From Trichosphaerium sp. ATCC 40318 (Eukaryota; Discosea; Flabellinia; Trichosidae): a stretch of DNA of 64,000 nucleotides. Of this stretch, positions 1 to 10,635 are shown piece by piece. Where the stretch lies: the NCBI GenBank assembly GCA_038496445.1, contig JALMLS010000304.1, positions 186,001 to 250,000 on the forward strand, in the 5' to 3' direction. The first letter of the stretch is position 1; every line of letters starts with the position of its first letter. The notes under the pieces are model-generated. The model was not told the DNA's origin. It searched no databases and worked only from the letters and a program-made list of their open reading frames with translations. The position numbers and the translations under genes were made by a program.

Positions 1-385
1 TTATTTTTCGCCCGGATCGGCGCTAGTCCTAGTACTAGTCCCTTAGATTGACATTTTTGTGCCCTGAATATTAATAATCCTTCCTACAGGTTTGTGACCG
101 ACATTCCAGTGACTGATTAATCTGGCAGGGACAAAAAACAGATTGAACAAGTTAACAGTGAATTGAAAGACAAAACTTTTACTAAAAAAATAGTTCCTTA
201 TGGAATCCGAGTAATGGCTCCACATGTTGTGAAAACGAATGCTATCCACTTGAATACAATTACGCATAATGAAGCTAGTTTGAAAGGTTCATTATCGCAC
301 ATGTCACTGAAAGGATACTTTTTAGCTAGTATCTAAAAATCCGTAAACAAAAGAAACAGACAACATAAACCATGGTTTTTGTTCA
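1..385. other. No supported gene at the left edge
   Basis: This stretch lies beyond the 3' end of the membrane-protein gene at 386-997. A minus-strand open frame of 74 codons (43-267) contains a hydrophobic, Phe-rich segment but no recognisable motif and no clear splice context. It could be the end of a gene continuing to the left of the window, but nothing confirms this. Confidence 0.3.
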
Positions 386-997
386 TCATACCACTGTCCC
401 ATAAATAAGCCAAATGACTGAAGTTATTCCAATGGCAAGAGAAGTGAGTATAATCAAAGCATAGCTTGCTATACGCATATACATCCTAAAGATTGCTACA
501 GCAGCAAGACCACATAGAAATGTTGTTAAAGCAGTAGCATCAACAAGCAACCTTTTGATTAACAATCATGTTAGCTAAAAGGAAGATAATTATGCAACTA
601 ATGATGTACCAAGCAGCCATTCCCATCGCTTAAAAAAGAACAAAAGTAAGGCGTCAACTTCTTGAAATTACAAAAAAATAACAAAACACAGAAAGCAATT
701 TCCTTAAATTTGATTTCTAAGCGTAATCACGTGTTAAACCACGTGGCTTTTTGTACAGATAGAGCTACATTAAATATAGATAAAGTGTTATTGCGGTTAT
801 TACGTACAATATTGCTCGTCTGTGTCTATGTGACTACAAAGATCATTCCAGTATCGTAGAGAAAATATAAACTCTGTGATGATAGTGCCAATACAAACGA
901 ATAAAACGCTGAAAAAGATAATCCTTACTGTGCAAACGTAACGTGGTCTACGTTCTTTGTAATATTCAGTACGCAGGAAGTCGTCTGTATCCGACAT
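386..997 (-). CDS. Small multi-pass membrane protein, unknown function
   Basis: The product is not recognised. The first exon begins at an ATG at 997 (MSDTDDFLRTEYYKERRPR) and gives a hydrophilic, charged N-terminus followed by one membrane segment (about residues 23-45). The best splice model joins it to a short exon near 610-640 (MGMAAW) and a last exon encoding two further hydrophobic stretches (LLVDATALTTFLCGLAAVAI and ASYALIILTSLAIGITSVIW), ending GTVV at 386. This gives a short integral membrane protein of three or four segments with a cytosol-type acidic start. Its start codon is only about 31 bp from that of the divergent WWE-TDP2 gene, so the two probably share a promoter. The exon joins are inferred by eye. 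The small size and helix pattern suggest a TMEM-type protein, but I cannot assign a family. Confidence 0.45.
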
Positions 998-1028
998 TTT
1001 GACCAAAATGGAGAATAGTTAGCTTTGC

Positions 1029-2503
1029 ATGCCAAAAACCATAAACGGTTTAGTTTCATCTTTTATGGCAAACGACACCGCTAAGAGGTGGTATTGGCGT
1101 AAACGAGATTGCTCGTGGGTACTTTACAACCAAGTTTGTTCAGAATTGCTAGAAGATGCGTTTACGCGTAACCAACTATGTTCGCGTATCGATATGGACA
1201 AAAACCGGCACTGCTATGTAAATAGCGCTGGGTTAGGTAAACAACAAGGTAAGAACAGTAGTGTACACGCTGACAGTAATCACTACATGAGTAGTATTAA
1301 CCTTATGACGGATAGACCCGCGACGAATTGCAGGACGGTTTATTAAGCGAGAAAGTGCTAGTTTGAACGGTACAGTTCATTTATGGGGTCACAAGTACAT
1401 ACAACCTTACTGGGAACCTTACAACCAAGATACAGCGAAAGGTACGTGAAAATAAGCCTTGCGATTGCACACGAGCTGACGCCATAAGAAGAAAGTGGTA
1501 GCGTAAATGTTAGTGAGTTGAAAATACTATCATGGAATGTGTGGTTCGGGAAATATAAGCTCAAAGAACGCTTGATTGGTAAGCTAGTAATGGCAATAGT
1601 ACCGTAAGCTTAGTGTATTCTTCTTAGGTCTATTGGATGTTGTTGCAAAATGTGACCCGCACGTGGTTTGCTTTCAAGAGGTATGTCGTTTTTTTTTGAA
1701 CGAACAGTTTCACTAAGCTGTTAGGTAACCTCACTTATGGAGCGCGTAATTCTTGGCCATCAATGGGTGAAATCGAAGTAAGCAGATAGTTGGTAAGCGT
1801 ATGTTGTTGATGTATATGTAGGCATGTTACAGATCCTGCAGCTCTATATTTGCGTTCGTATGGGTTGTTTATAATAAGCAAGTTTCCAATCCATAGCGCA
1901 AAGATGATAGAGCTCAACTCAAGAATGGGAAGATATATCTTACTTATCAACATCGTGGTAAATGGTAAACCACTTACAATAGCTGCAGTACACTTGGAGT
2001 CTTTGGTGAAGTATAAGAAAGCCAGAATTGAGCAAGCAAAGTATACAAAGGAGCAATTAAAGGAGTACAATGTAAGCACGCTGTTTCGGTTTTTTGTACG
2101 GTTTGTTTACTTATACTTCACAAAGGATGTTCTTGTTATGGGAGACTTTAACTTTGTTGATAAATCGGAAGCATCTTCTTTAATGGAAGCATCTTTTTTT
2201 GATTATGTTGACGCATGGACAGCAATTAAAGGAGAGGAATCAGGTATGGGTGTTTACAAGTACAAAGTCAACTTATTTGATGTTTTTCTAGGTGTGACAT
2301 TCGACACTGAAACAAATCCTATGATACGCATGGATAAACCCCGAATACCAGTTATTCAAACAAGAATAGATAGGATTCTTTCACGATCGACTACATGGAA
2401 AACTCAACATGTGGAATTACTCGGAAAAGATGCTTTAAATGAAAATCCAAAATTGTATCCTTCTGATCACTATGGGATAATGGCCACATTTGTACCAACA
2501 TAG
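1029..2503 (+). CDS. WWE-domain, TDP2-like endonuclease/exonuclease/phosphatase protein
   Basis: This is a predicted Mg-dependent phosphodiesterase of the endonuclease/exonuclease/phosphatase (EEP) superfamily, closest to tyrosyl-DNA phosphodiesterase 2, which removes 5'-phosphotyrosyl adducts left by topoisomerase II. EEP landmarks appear in order: LSWNVWF (about 1530), CDPHVVCFQE (about 1650-1679), HLES (about 1990), GDFNF (about 2142), FDTETNP (about 2300), RIDRIL (about 2364) and the terminal SDHYG (about 2463). The first exon (1029-1345) looks like a WWE module: W-W pattern in RWYWRKRDCSW, then SELLEDAF and INLMTDRPATNCRTVY. WWE modules bind poly- or iso-ADP-ribose. An in-frame TAG stands just before the chosen ATG at 1029. 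The exon joins between 1330 and 1500 are unclear, and a second WWE-like piece (WGHKYIQPYWEPY) is possible there. Human TDP2 has a UBA domain at its N-terminus instead of WWE. Confidence 0.7.
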
Positions 2504-2670
2504 ATCGTTACAATCCATTTGGAATATATGCTAAAAATGTGAGGGGAGCTAATAAAACATATTTGTTTTATTCCTTAGGACTTTTTTTAATTTCCTGGCT
2601 TTTCTGGCTTGACTTAAGTTACTTTTGTTAAGTACATCTATTTTACGTCAACCAACGAAAACAACAACAC

Positions 2671-3770
2671 ATGGAACTATCACAATACTTGAAGCGTATA
2701 GACTTTACCGAAGCCAGTGCTGAATCGCAAGGATTGACACGCCTTGCTTTGCTATCAAAACTACAGCTCCAAACTATTTTGCATGTGCCGTTTGAGAACC
2801 TAGATATACACCGAAAGGTGCCTGTAGTATTAGACGTGAATAAGATATACGATAAAGTCGTTACGAAGAAAAGGCAAGTTTCAAAAAACGTAAACTTTGG
2901 AGCTAAAACCACAAAGTCTGTCAAACAACTAACTAGCGCTTCTTCTTTTAGGGGAGGGTTTTGTTGCGAAGTGAACGCTGTCCTAGCATGGGCAATTGAA
3001 GCTCTAGGGTTTAAGTGCACACTCATTAGTGGAACTGTCTTCGATTTCAGTACGTGCCGTTGTTCAAGAATCTAAATGTTTCGAGTTTTTCTAAGAGCTC
3101 TTTTCGTTGCTTACTTATTTCGTTCAAAAGTTACTAGAGCCTACTTTAACTTTCCTACCCACCTCGTGATTATTGTTACCATTGAAGACAAGCAATACCT
3201 TGTAGATATCGGTTTCGGACCTGCGTCACCTTGTGCGCATGAGGATTACCGAACTCGCCTAACAATACCTAGGTGGACCTCTTGAGTTGAAGGAGAACGT
3301 TGTTATGAAGCAATATGATGGTCAAGAGTTTAAGTTTACCCTAACCGGAGAAACTTGGCTACTCACACTTAAACAAGGTGAAGACTTCGCCCCTTTGTTT
3401 AAGTTCAAAATTGAAGAGACTGAGCTATCGAGTTTCTCTGATGCTGTAGCCTTCACCTATGAAAAGAACCCAATGTTCACTACCAACTGCTTTATTACAA
3501 AGGTGGACGGCAACAAACGCCTAACGCTTTCCAACAACAAGTGAGCTTTTTTGAAGTTGTTTTTTGTCGCTTTGGTAATTTCAGGAATCATTTCTCATTT
3601 CTTTCTTTAGGTTCAAAACCACTGATTTTACTACCGGAGATACAGTTGAAGATGTTGTAACTGTAGAACAGTATCCAAAGATACTCTTGTCGAAGTTTGG
3701 GTACACCAAGGAAACTATTACCGAGATAGGAGATTGCTTTAAAGAGGGTTTCATACCAAAGCAAAAGTAA
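2671..3770 (+). CDS. Arylamine N-acetyltransferase
   Basis: The enzyme would transfer acetyl from acetyl-CoA to arylamines, hydrazines or related acceptors in the cytosol through a Cys-His-Asp triad. Visible family signatures are YLKRIDF near the start, VPFENLDIH (about 2790), RGGFCCEVN with the catalytic Cys (about 2952-2980), THLVIIV with the His (about 3160) and LVDIGFGPASP with the Asp (about 3200). The C-terminal part (VEDVVTVEQYP ... FIPKQK) runs to 3770. Splicing is needed at about 2873-2950 (GCAAGT donor, see findings), 3052-3130, 3232-3273 and 3541-3610. After splicing, the frame reads PASPCGPLELKENVV. The length, near 260-290 residues, is normal for the family. It faces the same way as the TDP2-like gene and starts 167 bp after it. 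Confidence 0.82.
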
Positions 3771-4281
3771 ACTATTGTTTTATCGAGCCTTAAATCTTCA
3801 TTATGGGACAATCCTATTATTCAAGTTAAGTTTAAAAACGTACTCCACATTTAGACTTCTTTCTTCCAGAAAAAGATAAGAAAAAGCCGTCATTGCATTT
3901 TGTAAAGTCCAAACCTTTGCTTGTATAGAATGTCATGCTAGTGATTCATACTAATCACTTTGCTGCGTATCAAAGTATACACAAGTTAAATTACTCTAGG
4001 TGCTCACGATAATTATTGCAAGAATAAAAATCACGAAATTTCTGCTTTAATAATAACTCATGTCAAAATCGTAGTGCAAAATGGGTAAGTCACCACACCA
4101 AAAATACTATTTACATATGGCGTGTAGCTATGGATACTAAAGTGAAATTGTGTCCAAGCAACTTTAAAAATAATGGGCGCCTTACTTAATTTCGACGTGG
4201 CTGGCGTTTGTTAAGTCTTACACGCCTGTTCTCGATTAGTTTTCCCAACAGTTAGCAAAGGGGTAGTCCTGCACGATAATA
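3771..4281 (+). other. Intergenic / 5' leader region of the transporter gene
   Basis: There are no long open frames. An ATG at 4081 is followed at once by a GTAAGT-like donor, so a short upstream exon or spliced leader region for the transporter is possible. The transporter frame itself is best explained by the ATG at 4282. Confidence 0.3.
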
Positions 4282-5734
4282 ATGAAGGTTTGTTTTATGA
4301 TTTTTACTATCTTAACGCTTTTAATATCTTATATGCCATAGAGTAGCGAAACAAAGGCAAATAGCCTTATTACAGGCTTTTTGGCAGCTGCATTTTATGG
4401 TTTGTCGTTTACATGCCCTATTTGACGTTCTTACGCATATATAGTTACTGTGTCGATATCTATGACGTTTTTCAACAAGGCATCACATAAAATCACGTTC
4501 CATCACTAACTGTACCTTTCAGGCCGTACTATCTGCGTTTAAATTCGGTTTTCCATTGTCCATACTGTGCGTAACAACAAAACAACAAAAAAAAGATATC
4601 TTACGTTTAAAAAAAGAGCAACACAACTCTTAATCACTGTATGCGTATTACTTGTGCTAAATGCTGCATCTATAATTAAATTACCGCCATTCAGCATAAA
4701 ACTTGCCAAGACAGTACGTATTACAGTTCCTCATGCTATGTAAATAATTGCTTTTTGTTAGCTGTTCCCTGTATCTTGTTGTTACTCTCTTAATGTTGCA
4801 ATCGCATTGACAGCGCTATCCAAACTTAACGTGCCGATGTATGGCACTCTCAAGCGTATGGCTGTGTTGGTAGTACTTGCTGGAGAGTACATAGTTCTTA
4901 AGAAATCAGCTAGTTCAGCAACTATTCAATCAGTACTTGTTATTGCTTTTGGCACGTGTTTTCAACAGTTACTCTTAATTTTTTTTGACTTCATTTTTTA
5001 GGCGCTCTTGTTGCTGGTTTGGGTGATCTTGAATTTGATTTATATGGTTATTTACTTGTTGGATGTAGTTGCCTTTCTCAAGCGTGCTATCTACTATTTG
5101 TTAAGAAGATAAAAAACGAAACAGGCAACAGACATACATTATTTGATGTTGTTAATTTTTTTTTAAGTGATTTCTACAATGACTCTGTTGTTTTACAATA
5201 GTTTGCTCTCTCTTCCATTTGTGGTAGTATTAGCATTCTTCAATGGTGACTTTAAGTACACGGGTATTCTTTTATGAGTATAATCTAAACGATTTTTACA
5301 GAGGTGTTCCAGAGTTCGATCAACTTTGGGATCCACAATTTCAAGTAAGTACACATTTTATTGAAGAGTTTCTTCAGCGACATCTAACTTCTCTTGAAGA
5401 TAATGCTTCTTGTTTCATTGTGTATGGGACTAGTACTTAACTACAGTATATTTTTATGTACTGCAGTAAACTCACCTCTCACGTTGGTGGTATCAGGTAA
5501 GCAATGTAAAATTTGACAAGATCATTAATTTTTGTTTTAAATGAAGGTCAATTGAAAGCAGTGATACAAACAGTGTTGGGTTTGTTCATACTTGGTGGTG
5601 TTAAAGTTACAACGTTAAACTTAGTTGGACTAGCCATAAATACATCTGGTGGGTTTTGGTACAGTTATGAAAAATACAGACAAAGCAATCAACCATCTAC
5701 AAATGAAGCGCCCGATAGCAATCACAAAGTGTAA
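4282..5734 (+). CDS. Nucleotide-sugar transporter, SLC35D-type (drug/metabolite transporter fold)
   Basis: This is a multi-pass Golgi or ER transporter expected to exchange UDP-sugars for UMP. The first exon is only ATG-AAG (4282-4287); splicing to about 4342 gives MKSSETKANSLITGFLAAAF. Later exons give FFNKAVLSAFKFGFPLSILC, LNVAIALTALSKLNVPMYGT followed by LKRMAVLVVLAGEYIVLKK (4800-4900), GALVAGLGDLEFDLYGYLLV (about 5005-5050), LLFYNSLLSLPFVVVLAFFN (about 5180), and a last part with LKAVIQTVLGLFILGG and NLVGLAINTSGGFWYSYEKY. The motifs 'KLNVPMYGTLKR', 'LAFDLYGY'-like and 'LVGLAINTSGGFWYSY' match SLC35D1/D2-type transporters. The tail is hydrophilic. At least seven short introns are present. 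A decayed copy of a late exon lies downstream at about 6740-6910. Confidence 0.78.
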
Positions 5735-6174
5735 ATAATAAAATTTCTTTCCATGTCAACACTTGGGAAAACCAACTTCATTTTTGAACATGATTGTACT
5801 TTACTTGTGAAGCTTCAAAAAAGAACAAAATAACATTCATGGATAAATTGTTTTTCCGGAACCTTATGTCGTAACCTGGAAATACAATCTACCCTAACAC
5901 TCTCGGTAAGAACGAATAATGCAGATTTTCATGAAAGGAATATTAGTGAATGACCGTCATGCAAATTCTCCGGTGCTTTTTAGTAAATGGTAAACTGAGT
6001 CTCAATATGGTTATGTTACCAACTCTAAAATCCAAAAAAGATCAATATAGCTCTACGAGATTTGTCTACTTCTAGCAAACCGTGAGTCCTGCTCAATGTT
6101 CACCAACCCTATTAGGCCTGGTATATTTAAATGTGTCACGTGAACAAGTTTATTAATACAGTTACAAAGCAACA
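5735..6174. promoter_or_regulatory. Intergenic region with CACGTG upstream of the small paralogue
   Basis: No coding frame is supported. A TCACGTGAACA element stands at about 6137, some 40 bp before the ATG at 6175. The same element is conserved at about 7275 before the second paralogue, which makes a regulatory role plausible. Confidence 0.4.
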
Positions 6175-6596
6175 ATGGCAGCTACTCCTCAAACAAACGA
6201 AACACTGACACTAACTTACGTTAAACGAGATGCTACAGGTGATAAGAGGTGGCTTACAGCAAGAGGAAAGGCGTTCTTACAACCAGAGACACTGAAAGCC
6301 CATTTTAACGCCGACTGGACAATTGAGAATAAAAAAATATACAAATATCGCATTGTTTCAAAGGTCCGTGGGTGTAAGCGGTACGATGAACTTTGGATAT
6401 ACGAAACTAATTAAGTAATTTTTTTTTCAGCGTATTAACCAGGTTGTCAGAGTGGTACTTTCCAGGAAAAAACGATAATGTTGACACTGGAAAGAACGAT
6501 GATATTTGGAATCCATTACACTTTGCTGCAGGAAGGCGTCAATGGACAATGTTCGCTGATCACTCTCATGAAATTTACTTTATTAACGACAATTAA
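6175..6596 (+). CDS. Small conserved paralogue A, unknown function
   Basis: The protein is not recognised. It begins MAATPQTNETLTLTYVKRDA and has about 116 residues once an intron (about 6372-6442, GTGTAAG donor) is removed. The join reads KYRIVSKVRG-LSEWYFPGKN and restores exactly the same length as the downstream copy (7312-7662), which has no intron. It has no signal peptide and no membrane segment. The C-terminal half is rich in W, N, D and aromatic residues (DDIWNPLHFAAGRRQW, SHEIYFINDN), suggesting a compact beta-rich globular domain. It is one of two tandem copies with conserved 5' (CACGTG at -40) and 3' flanks. Function should not be guessed. Confidence 0.6.
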
Positions 6597-7311
6597 ATGA
6601 GTCCTTAAACACCCTCTTCAACTTCAATAAAAACATCACTATTTGGCCCAATCTCGTTCTCACAAAACCTTCCTTCTTTGTATGAGTTAATTGTTTTCTC
6701 ACAATCATGTTTTGGTTACTTCTCATCAAAGTCAACTGTATTGAGGATGGATACTGTAGTGGCTACTTTCAAGTGCAGTTTTTATATCAAAGTTGCTTCA
6801 GGATGTCTAACTGCTTCTTCATTGTGTATGGGTCTAGTACATACTGTAACTTTATAAACTGCCGTAAACAGCCCCTCATGCTGCTATATCAAGTAAAGCA
6901 TAAAACTTAACACATGCAAAAAGTGCAAGTTGAAATGTTTCTTTTTGACGTGTAACAGCTACAAGCCTAACGCAAGCATGTGTTAACCGCCGTTCCTTAA
7001 ACTGTATTATTTTTAGCTACCCCTTCAGAGTATCTATCCTAGGTAGTAAAGTAGTAGCAGGAGCTTGCGCTCTGCCTCTTGTTTGAAAACACCCAAAAAA
7101 CCTTGCTGTTGCTCAACTGTTTTCTCAGAAAAAAAATAGTAACGTGACTGCTTGAACATGCAACTGCAGTAAGGCTCCACAGTGTTGTATTTGGCTAGTA
7201 TAGGTACTCTTAAACTGTTACAATTGAATTGTGCTGCACAAGGACACTTCCAGGAAGATTGTCAAATGTGAGTCATCACGTGAACACGTTTATTTGTACA
7301 GTTACTCAACA
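6597..7311 (+). pseudogene. Duplicated 3' flank plus decayed SLC35D exon fragment
   Basis: From 6597 to about 6750 the sequence parallels 7663-7858: the same run of CTCTTCAACTTCAATAAAAA, then a CACAATCA-GTTTTGGTTAC block and ATTGAGGATGG. In the second copy, the ATG of ATTGAGGATGG is the start codon of the GH13 gene. After that point the sequence becomes a degenerate copy of the SLC35D region 5330-5510: CATTGTGTATGGG-CTAGTAC at about 6821 matches 5418, followed by an eroded match to ACTGCAGTAAACTCACCTCTC. No open frame survives. 6920-7230 holds nothing recognisable. Confidence 0.55.
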
Positions 7312-7662
7312 ATGGCAGCTACTCCTCAAACAAACGAAACTCTCACGCTAACCTATGTTAAAAGAGCAGCTACGGGTGATGAGAGATGGTTTACAGCAAG
7401 AGGAAAGGCGTTCCTACAACCAGAGACACTAAAAGCCCATTTTAACGCCGACTGGATAATTGAGAATAAAAAAATATACAAGTATCGCATTCAGTGGTTT
7501 TCTGGCAAGTTGTCAGAGTGGTACTTTCCAGGTAAAAACGATAGCGTTGACACTGGAAAGAACGATGATATTTGGAATCCATTACACTTTGCTGCAGGAA
7601 GACGGCAATGGACAATGTTCGCTGATCACTCTCATGAAATTTACTTTATTAATGACAATTAA
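7312..7662 (+). CDS. Small conserved paralogue B, unknown function
   Basis: This is a 116-residue intronless copy of the protein at 6175-6596. It starts MAATPQTNETLTLTYVKRAA and ends SHEIYFINDN. Differences from copy A are mostly conservative (D/A, K/E, L/F, T/I) except at the A-copy intron site, where B reads RIQWFSGKLSEWYF. The ATG at 7312 is chosen because similarity between the copies begins there; the open frame runs further upstream, but only through untranslated flank. A TCACGTGAACA element lies about 37 bp upstream. The GH13 gene follows 193 bp downstream on the same strand. No family is recognised. Confidence 0.65.
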   Translation: MAATPQTNETLTLTYVKRAATGDERWFTARGKAFLQPETLKAHFNADWIIENKKIYKYRIQWFSGKLSEWYFPGKNDSVDTGKNDDIWNPLHFAAGRRQWTMFADHSHEIYFINDN

Positions 7663-7855
7663 ATGAGTCCCTTAAACCCTCTTCAACTTCAATAAAAACA
7701 TCACTACTTCATCCAATGTTGTTCTCACGGATACTTTACATCTCGCTTTACATATTATGGCTCCTTCCTTTTGCGTGAAAAAGTCAATTTGGTTTTTTGT
7801 CACAATCACGTTTTTTGGTTACTTTTTTTTCAATAATTAGTCAACCATATTGAGG

Positions 7856-10157
7856 ATGGCTGCTCCTCCTATAACTCGCGCTAATTCCCACGATGACGCA
7901 GTCGCTGATGTCGTCAGAAGGCGAGCAAAAGATTGGCGTAACGGCGCTGTAGTGTACCAAATATTCGTTGACAGGTAAAAACTATTGTTTTATAGCCTCG
8001 TTATATGGGTGACGTTTACTTTTGTCGTTTATTTGTTGTTTTTACTAAAAATGAACAACAGATTTGCTCGCCCTTCAAAAGCTAGCCTTGAAAACAAGGT
8101 GACGAAAGGATATTATAAACATCCAAGAGTTTTGCAGGAGTGGAACAAAAAAATACCCCAAAAAGGTAAAGTATCAGTTAATTCTGTCCTTTCGTAATAA
8201 AAACACTAGGGGAGTCGACATCAGCAGGTTATTGGACACATGAATACGAGTTTTGGGGTGGAGACTTAAAAGCGCTTCTTTCGAAGTTTGATTACCTCAA
8301 AGAGCTTGGTCTTACTGTGATATACTTGAATCCAATACAAAAGGTAATTTTAATCTTGATACAAACACGTGAGAAAAAATCATAAAACTTGAACACAAAA
8401 CCAATTAAAAACTTTTTTTTTAATTTGGATATTACCTTGTTCATAAAGCTTCGTTGCTTAGAGAATTGACTAGTAGTATTGCGATCACTATTGGCGTATT
8501 AGAGTCCAATATTATTAAAAACGCCCGAACAAATAACCAATGTCTTTTAGGGTGTTTCTAATCATCACTACGATGCTACAGATTTTGTAAAAATATCACC
8601 TGAACTTGGTACTGAAGCTGATTTGAAGAACCTTATTGAGAAGTGTCATTCAAAGGGGATGAAAGTAGTACTTGATGGTGTGTTTAATCATGTTAGTATG
8701 AATCATCCCTTTTTTATTGACGCAATGAAGAATGAAAACAGTAAATACAAGTACGCAAAGTTGCATTGTTTGCAGTTTTAGTTTGTTTTTTTTTTTGGAT
8801 TTATTTGTAGTTTTTCACACAATCACGTGATTTTATTTTTCTGACATGATGAATGATAGAGATTGGTTCTATCTATCTGTGGATGGTTGGTACAGAGCAT
8901 GGCAAAATGTCACAAATCTACCTGAATTAAACTTAGAAAACCCTGATGTTAAAGTACGTGTAATACATTTGATGGTTGTTTTTTGATGGCGTTATTTTAG
9001 AAACATGTAATGCAAACACTTACAAAATACTTGTGTCTCGGTATAGATGGATGGCGTTTAGACGCTGCAAATGATGTTGGATTTCCTATGCTTGCCGAGA
9101 TGTCTCAAATATGTCATGTAGTAAAACCAATGTCGCTTGTAGTTGGAGAGGTGATTGCGAACAACACGATTTAGTTTAACAAAGATTTTTTAGGTCTGGA
9201 ATTATCCAGAAACGTGGTCGCCTGCTTTAGACTCTGTTATTAACTTTGCTTTGAGGAGGATTATATTCGATCTAGTAAGAGGACAGGTACAGTAATAAAA
9301 ACCCATGTGACATTCACTTTGATTGACCCTTTGTTTAGATGAGCGGAAGGGTAGGTGGACGAAATATTAAGCATATGATAAAGGATACAGGCTTGGATGC
9401 AATATTAAAGGCATGGATAGTTATTGACAACCATGATACAAAACGACTTGTAACTGAACTACCTCATCACTGGCAGCAAGGCGCCGCAAGGTAAGCGAAG
9501 AAACTTCAGAATTTTATAACTGATGCTTAGAATACTTCAATTCGTACTTCCTGGATCTCCTTGTATATATTATGGATCTGAGCTTGGTATGTCAGGTGGT
9601 GATGATCCAGAAAATAGAGCACCTATGCGTTGGGATCTAGTAAAAGACAATAAGGTCTTAAAGGTACGAAAATAACAACTTAAGTTGAATATTTTTTTTG
9701 TCGATTCTAGGGCCTTTGCTTCGATTCTTAATACGCCTTTAGTTATATAAAGCTCTTATAAAAATGCACAACTCTTCTCCTGCTCTCAGATACGGCTTTT
9801 TTAGACTACTAGAAACAGAAACTTTACTTGCTTTTCAAAGATTTACAAGTAGTGTCAGAGAGGTACTAAACTATCCGTCTATTTTTAGAATAAATCAATA
9901 AGGAAGCTAATTTATTATTCTTTTAGACTTGTATAGTAATAGCAAACTTTACTTCAAAGGAAGTATCTGAATCTCTGATGCTTAGAGAGTCTAAATTCAT
10001 GACTGGAACAATTCTTAAAGATTACTTCTCAAACTTGAAAATATTAGTTGAATCTGGTTGTATAATAGCTACAGTACCTCCAAAGACTGTATATGTATTC
10101 TTTCCTATCATTAAGGAGAAAAAGGGAAAGTACTTTTTGTATAAACGTGTTCAATAA
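7856..10157 (+). CDS. Glycoside hydrolase family 13 (alpha-amylase/neopullulanase-like)
   Basis: This is a predicted intracellular alpha-glucan hydrolase or transglycosidase with a TIM-barrel GH13 core. After a short N-terminus comes VYQIFVDRFARPS (about 7960-8060, split by an intron), FWGGDLKALLSKFDYLKELG and VIYLNPIQK (about 8250-8340), and then the four GH13 regions: I DGVFNH (about 8677), II GWRLDAAND with the nucleophile Asp (about 9048), III GEVW with the acid/base Glu (about 9145-9200), and IV IDNHDT with the stabilising Asp (about 9424). LPGSPCIYYGSELGMSGGDD with RAPMRW follows, and a beta-domain ends at 10157. No signal peptide or starch-binding module is seen. The motif spacing resembles bacterial-type maltogenic or cyclomaltodextrinase enzymes. 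About ten short introns interrupt it, so any transfer from bacteria would be old. Confidence 0.85.
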
Positions 10158-10635
10158 CAATTTTTTTTCTCTTTTTTTTCTTCTTTCTTTGCTTCACCTT
10201 TGCTCTCCTTTATTGTCCTCTCCGTCAATGAAATAGTGTATTATCTGTGAATTGCAACAAAATGTAGGACGTAGAATAGTCCTTGCCAGTAATACATAAC
10301 GCTTAAACCAGTTAATTGGCAGACCCCGCACCTTCATACCAGAAATCCGTCAAAAAATACAGCACAGAATTTGGTGCATAAATTGCGTATCCTATTTAAA
10401 GCGGTTTGTGGAAGGCATTCACTTACAAAACGTTCACCACTCATAGCCTTGGTGTGGTTTTCAGCGATGCCTATGAAAGGTGCGCGTATAAAACACGGAA
10501 TCGCCAATAATAGTAAATGACATTTTCAGTTTAGGAAAGTCACCATTTTTTTTTTGTTGAGTCTAAAATATTCTGTTTGCTGTTGATTTGTTTAACTTCA
10601 CGTGAGTGAAGCTCAACCACGAGTAGTCTAGAACA
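10158..10635. other. Intergenic region
   Basis: No coding frame is supported. It starts with the T/C-rich 3' flank of the GH13 gene and contains a TCACGTGAGTGAA element at about 10600, some 35 bp before the next start codon. Confidence 0.4.
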
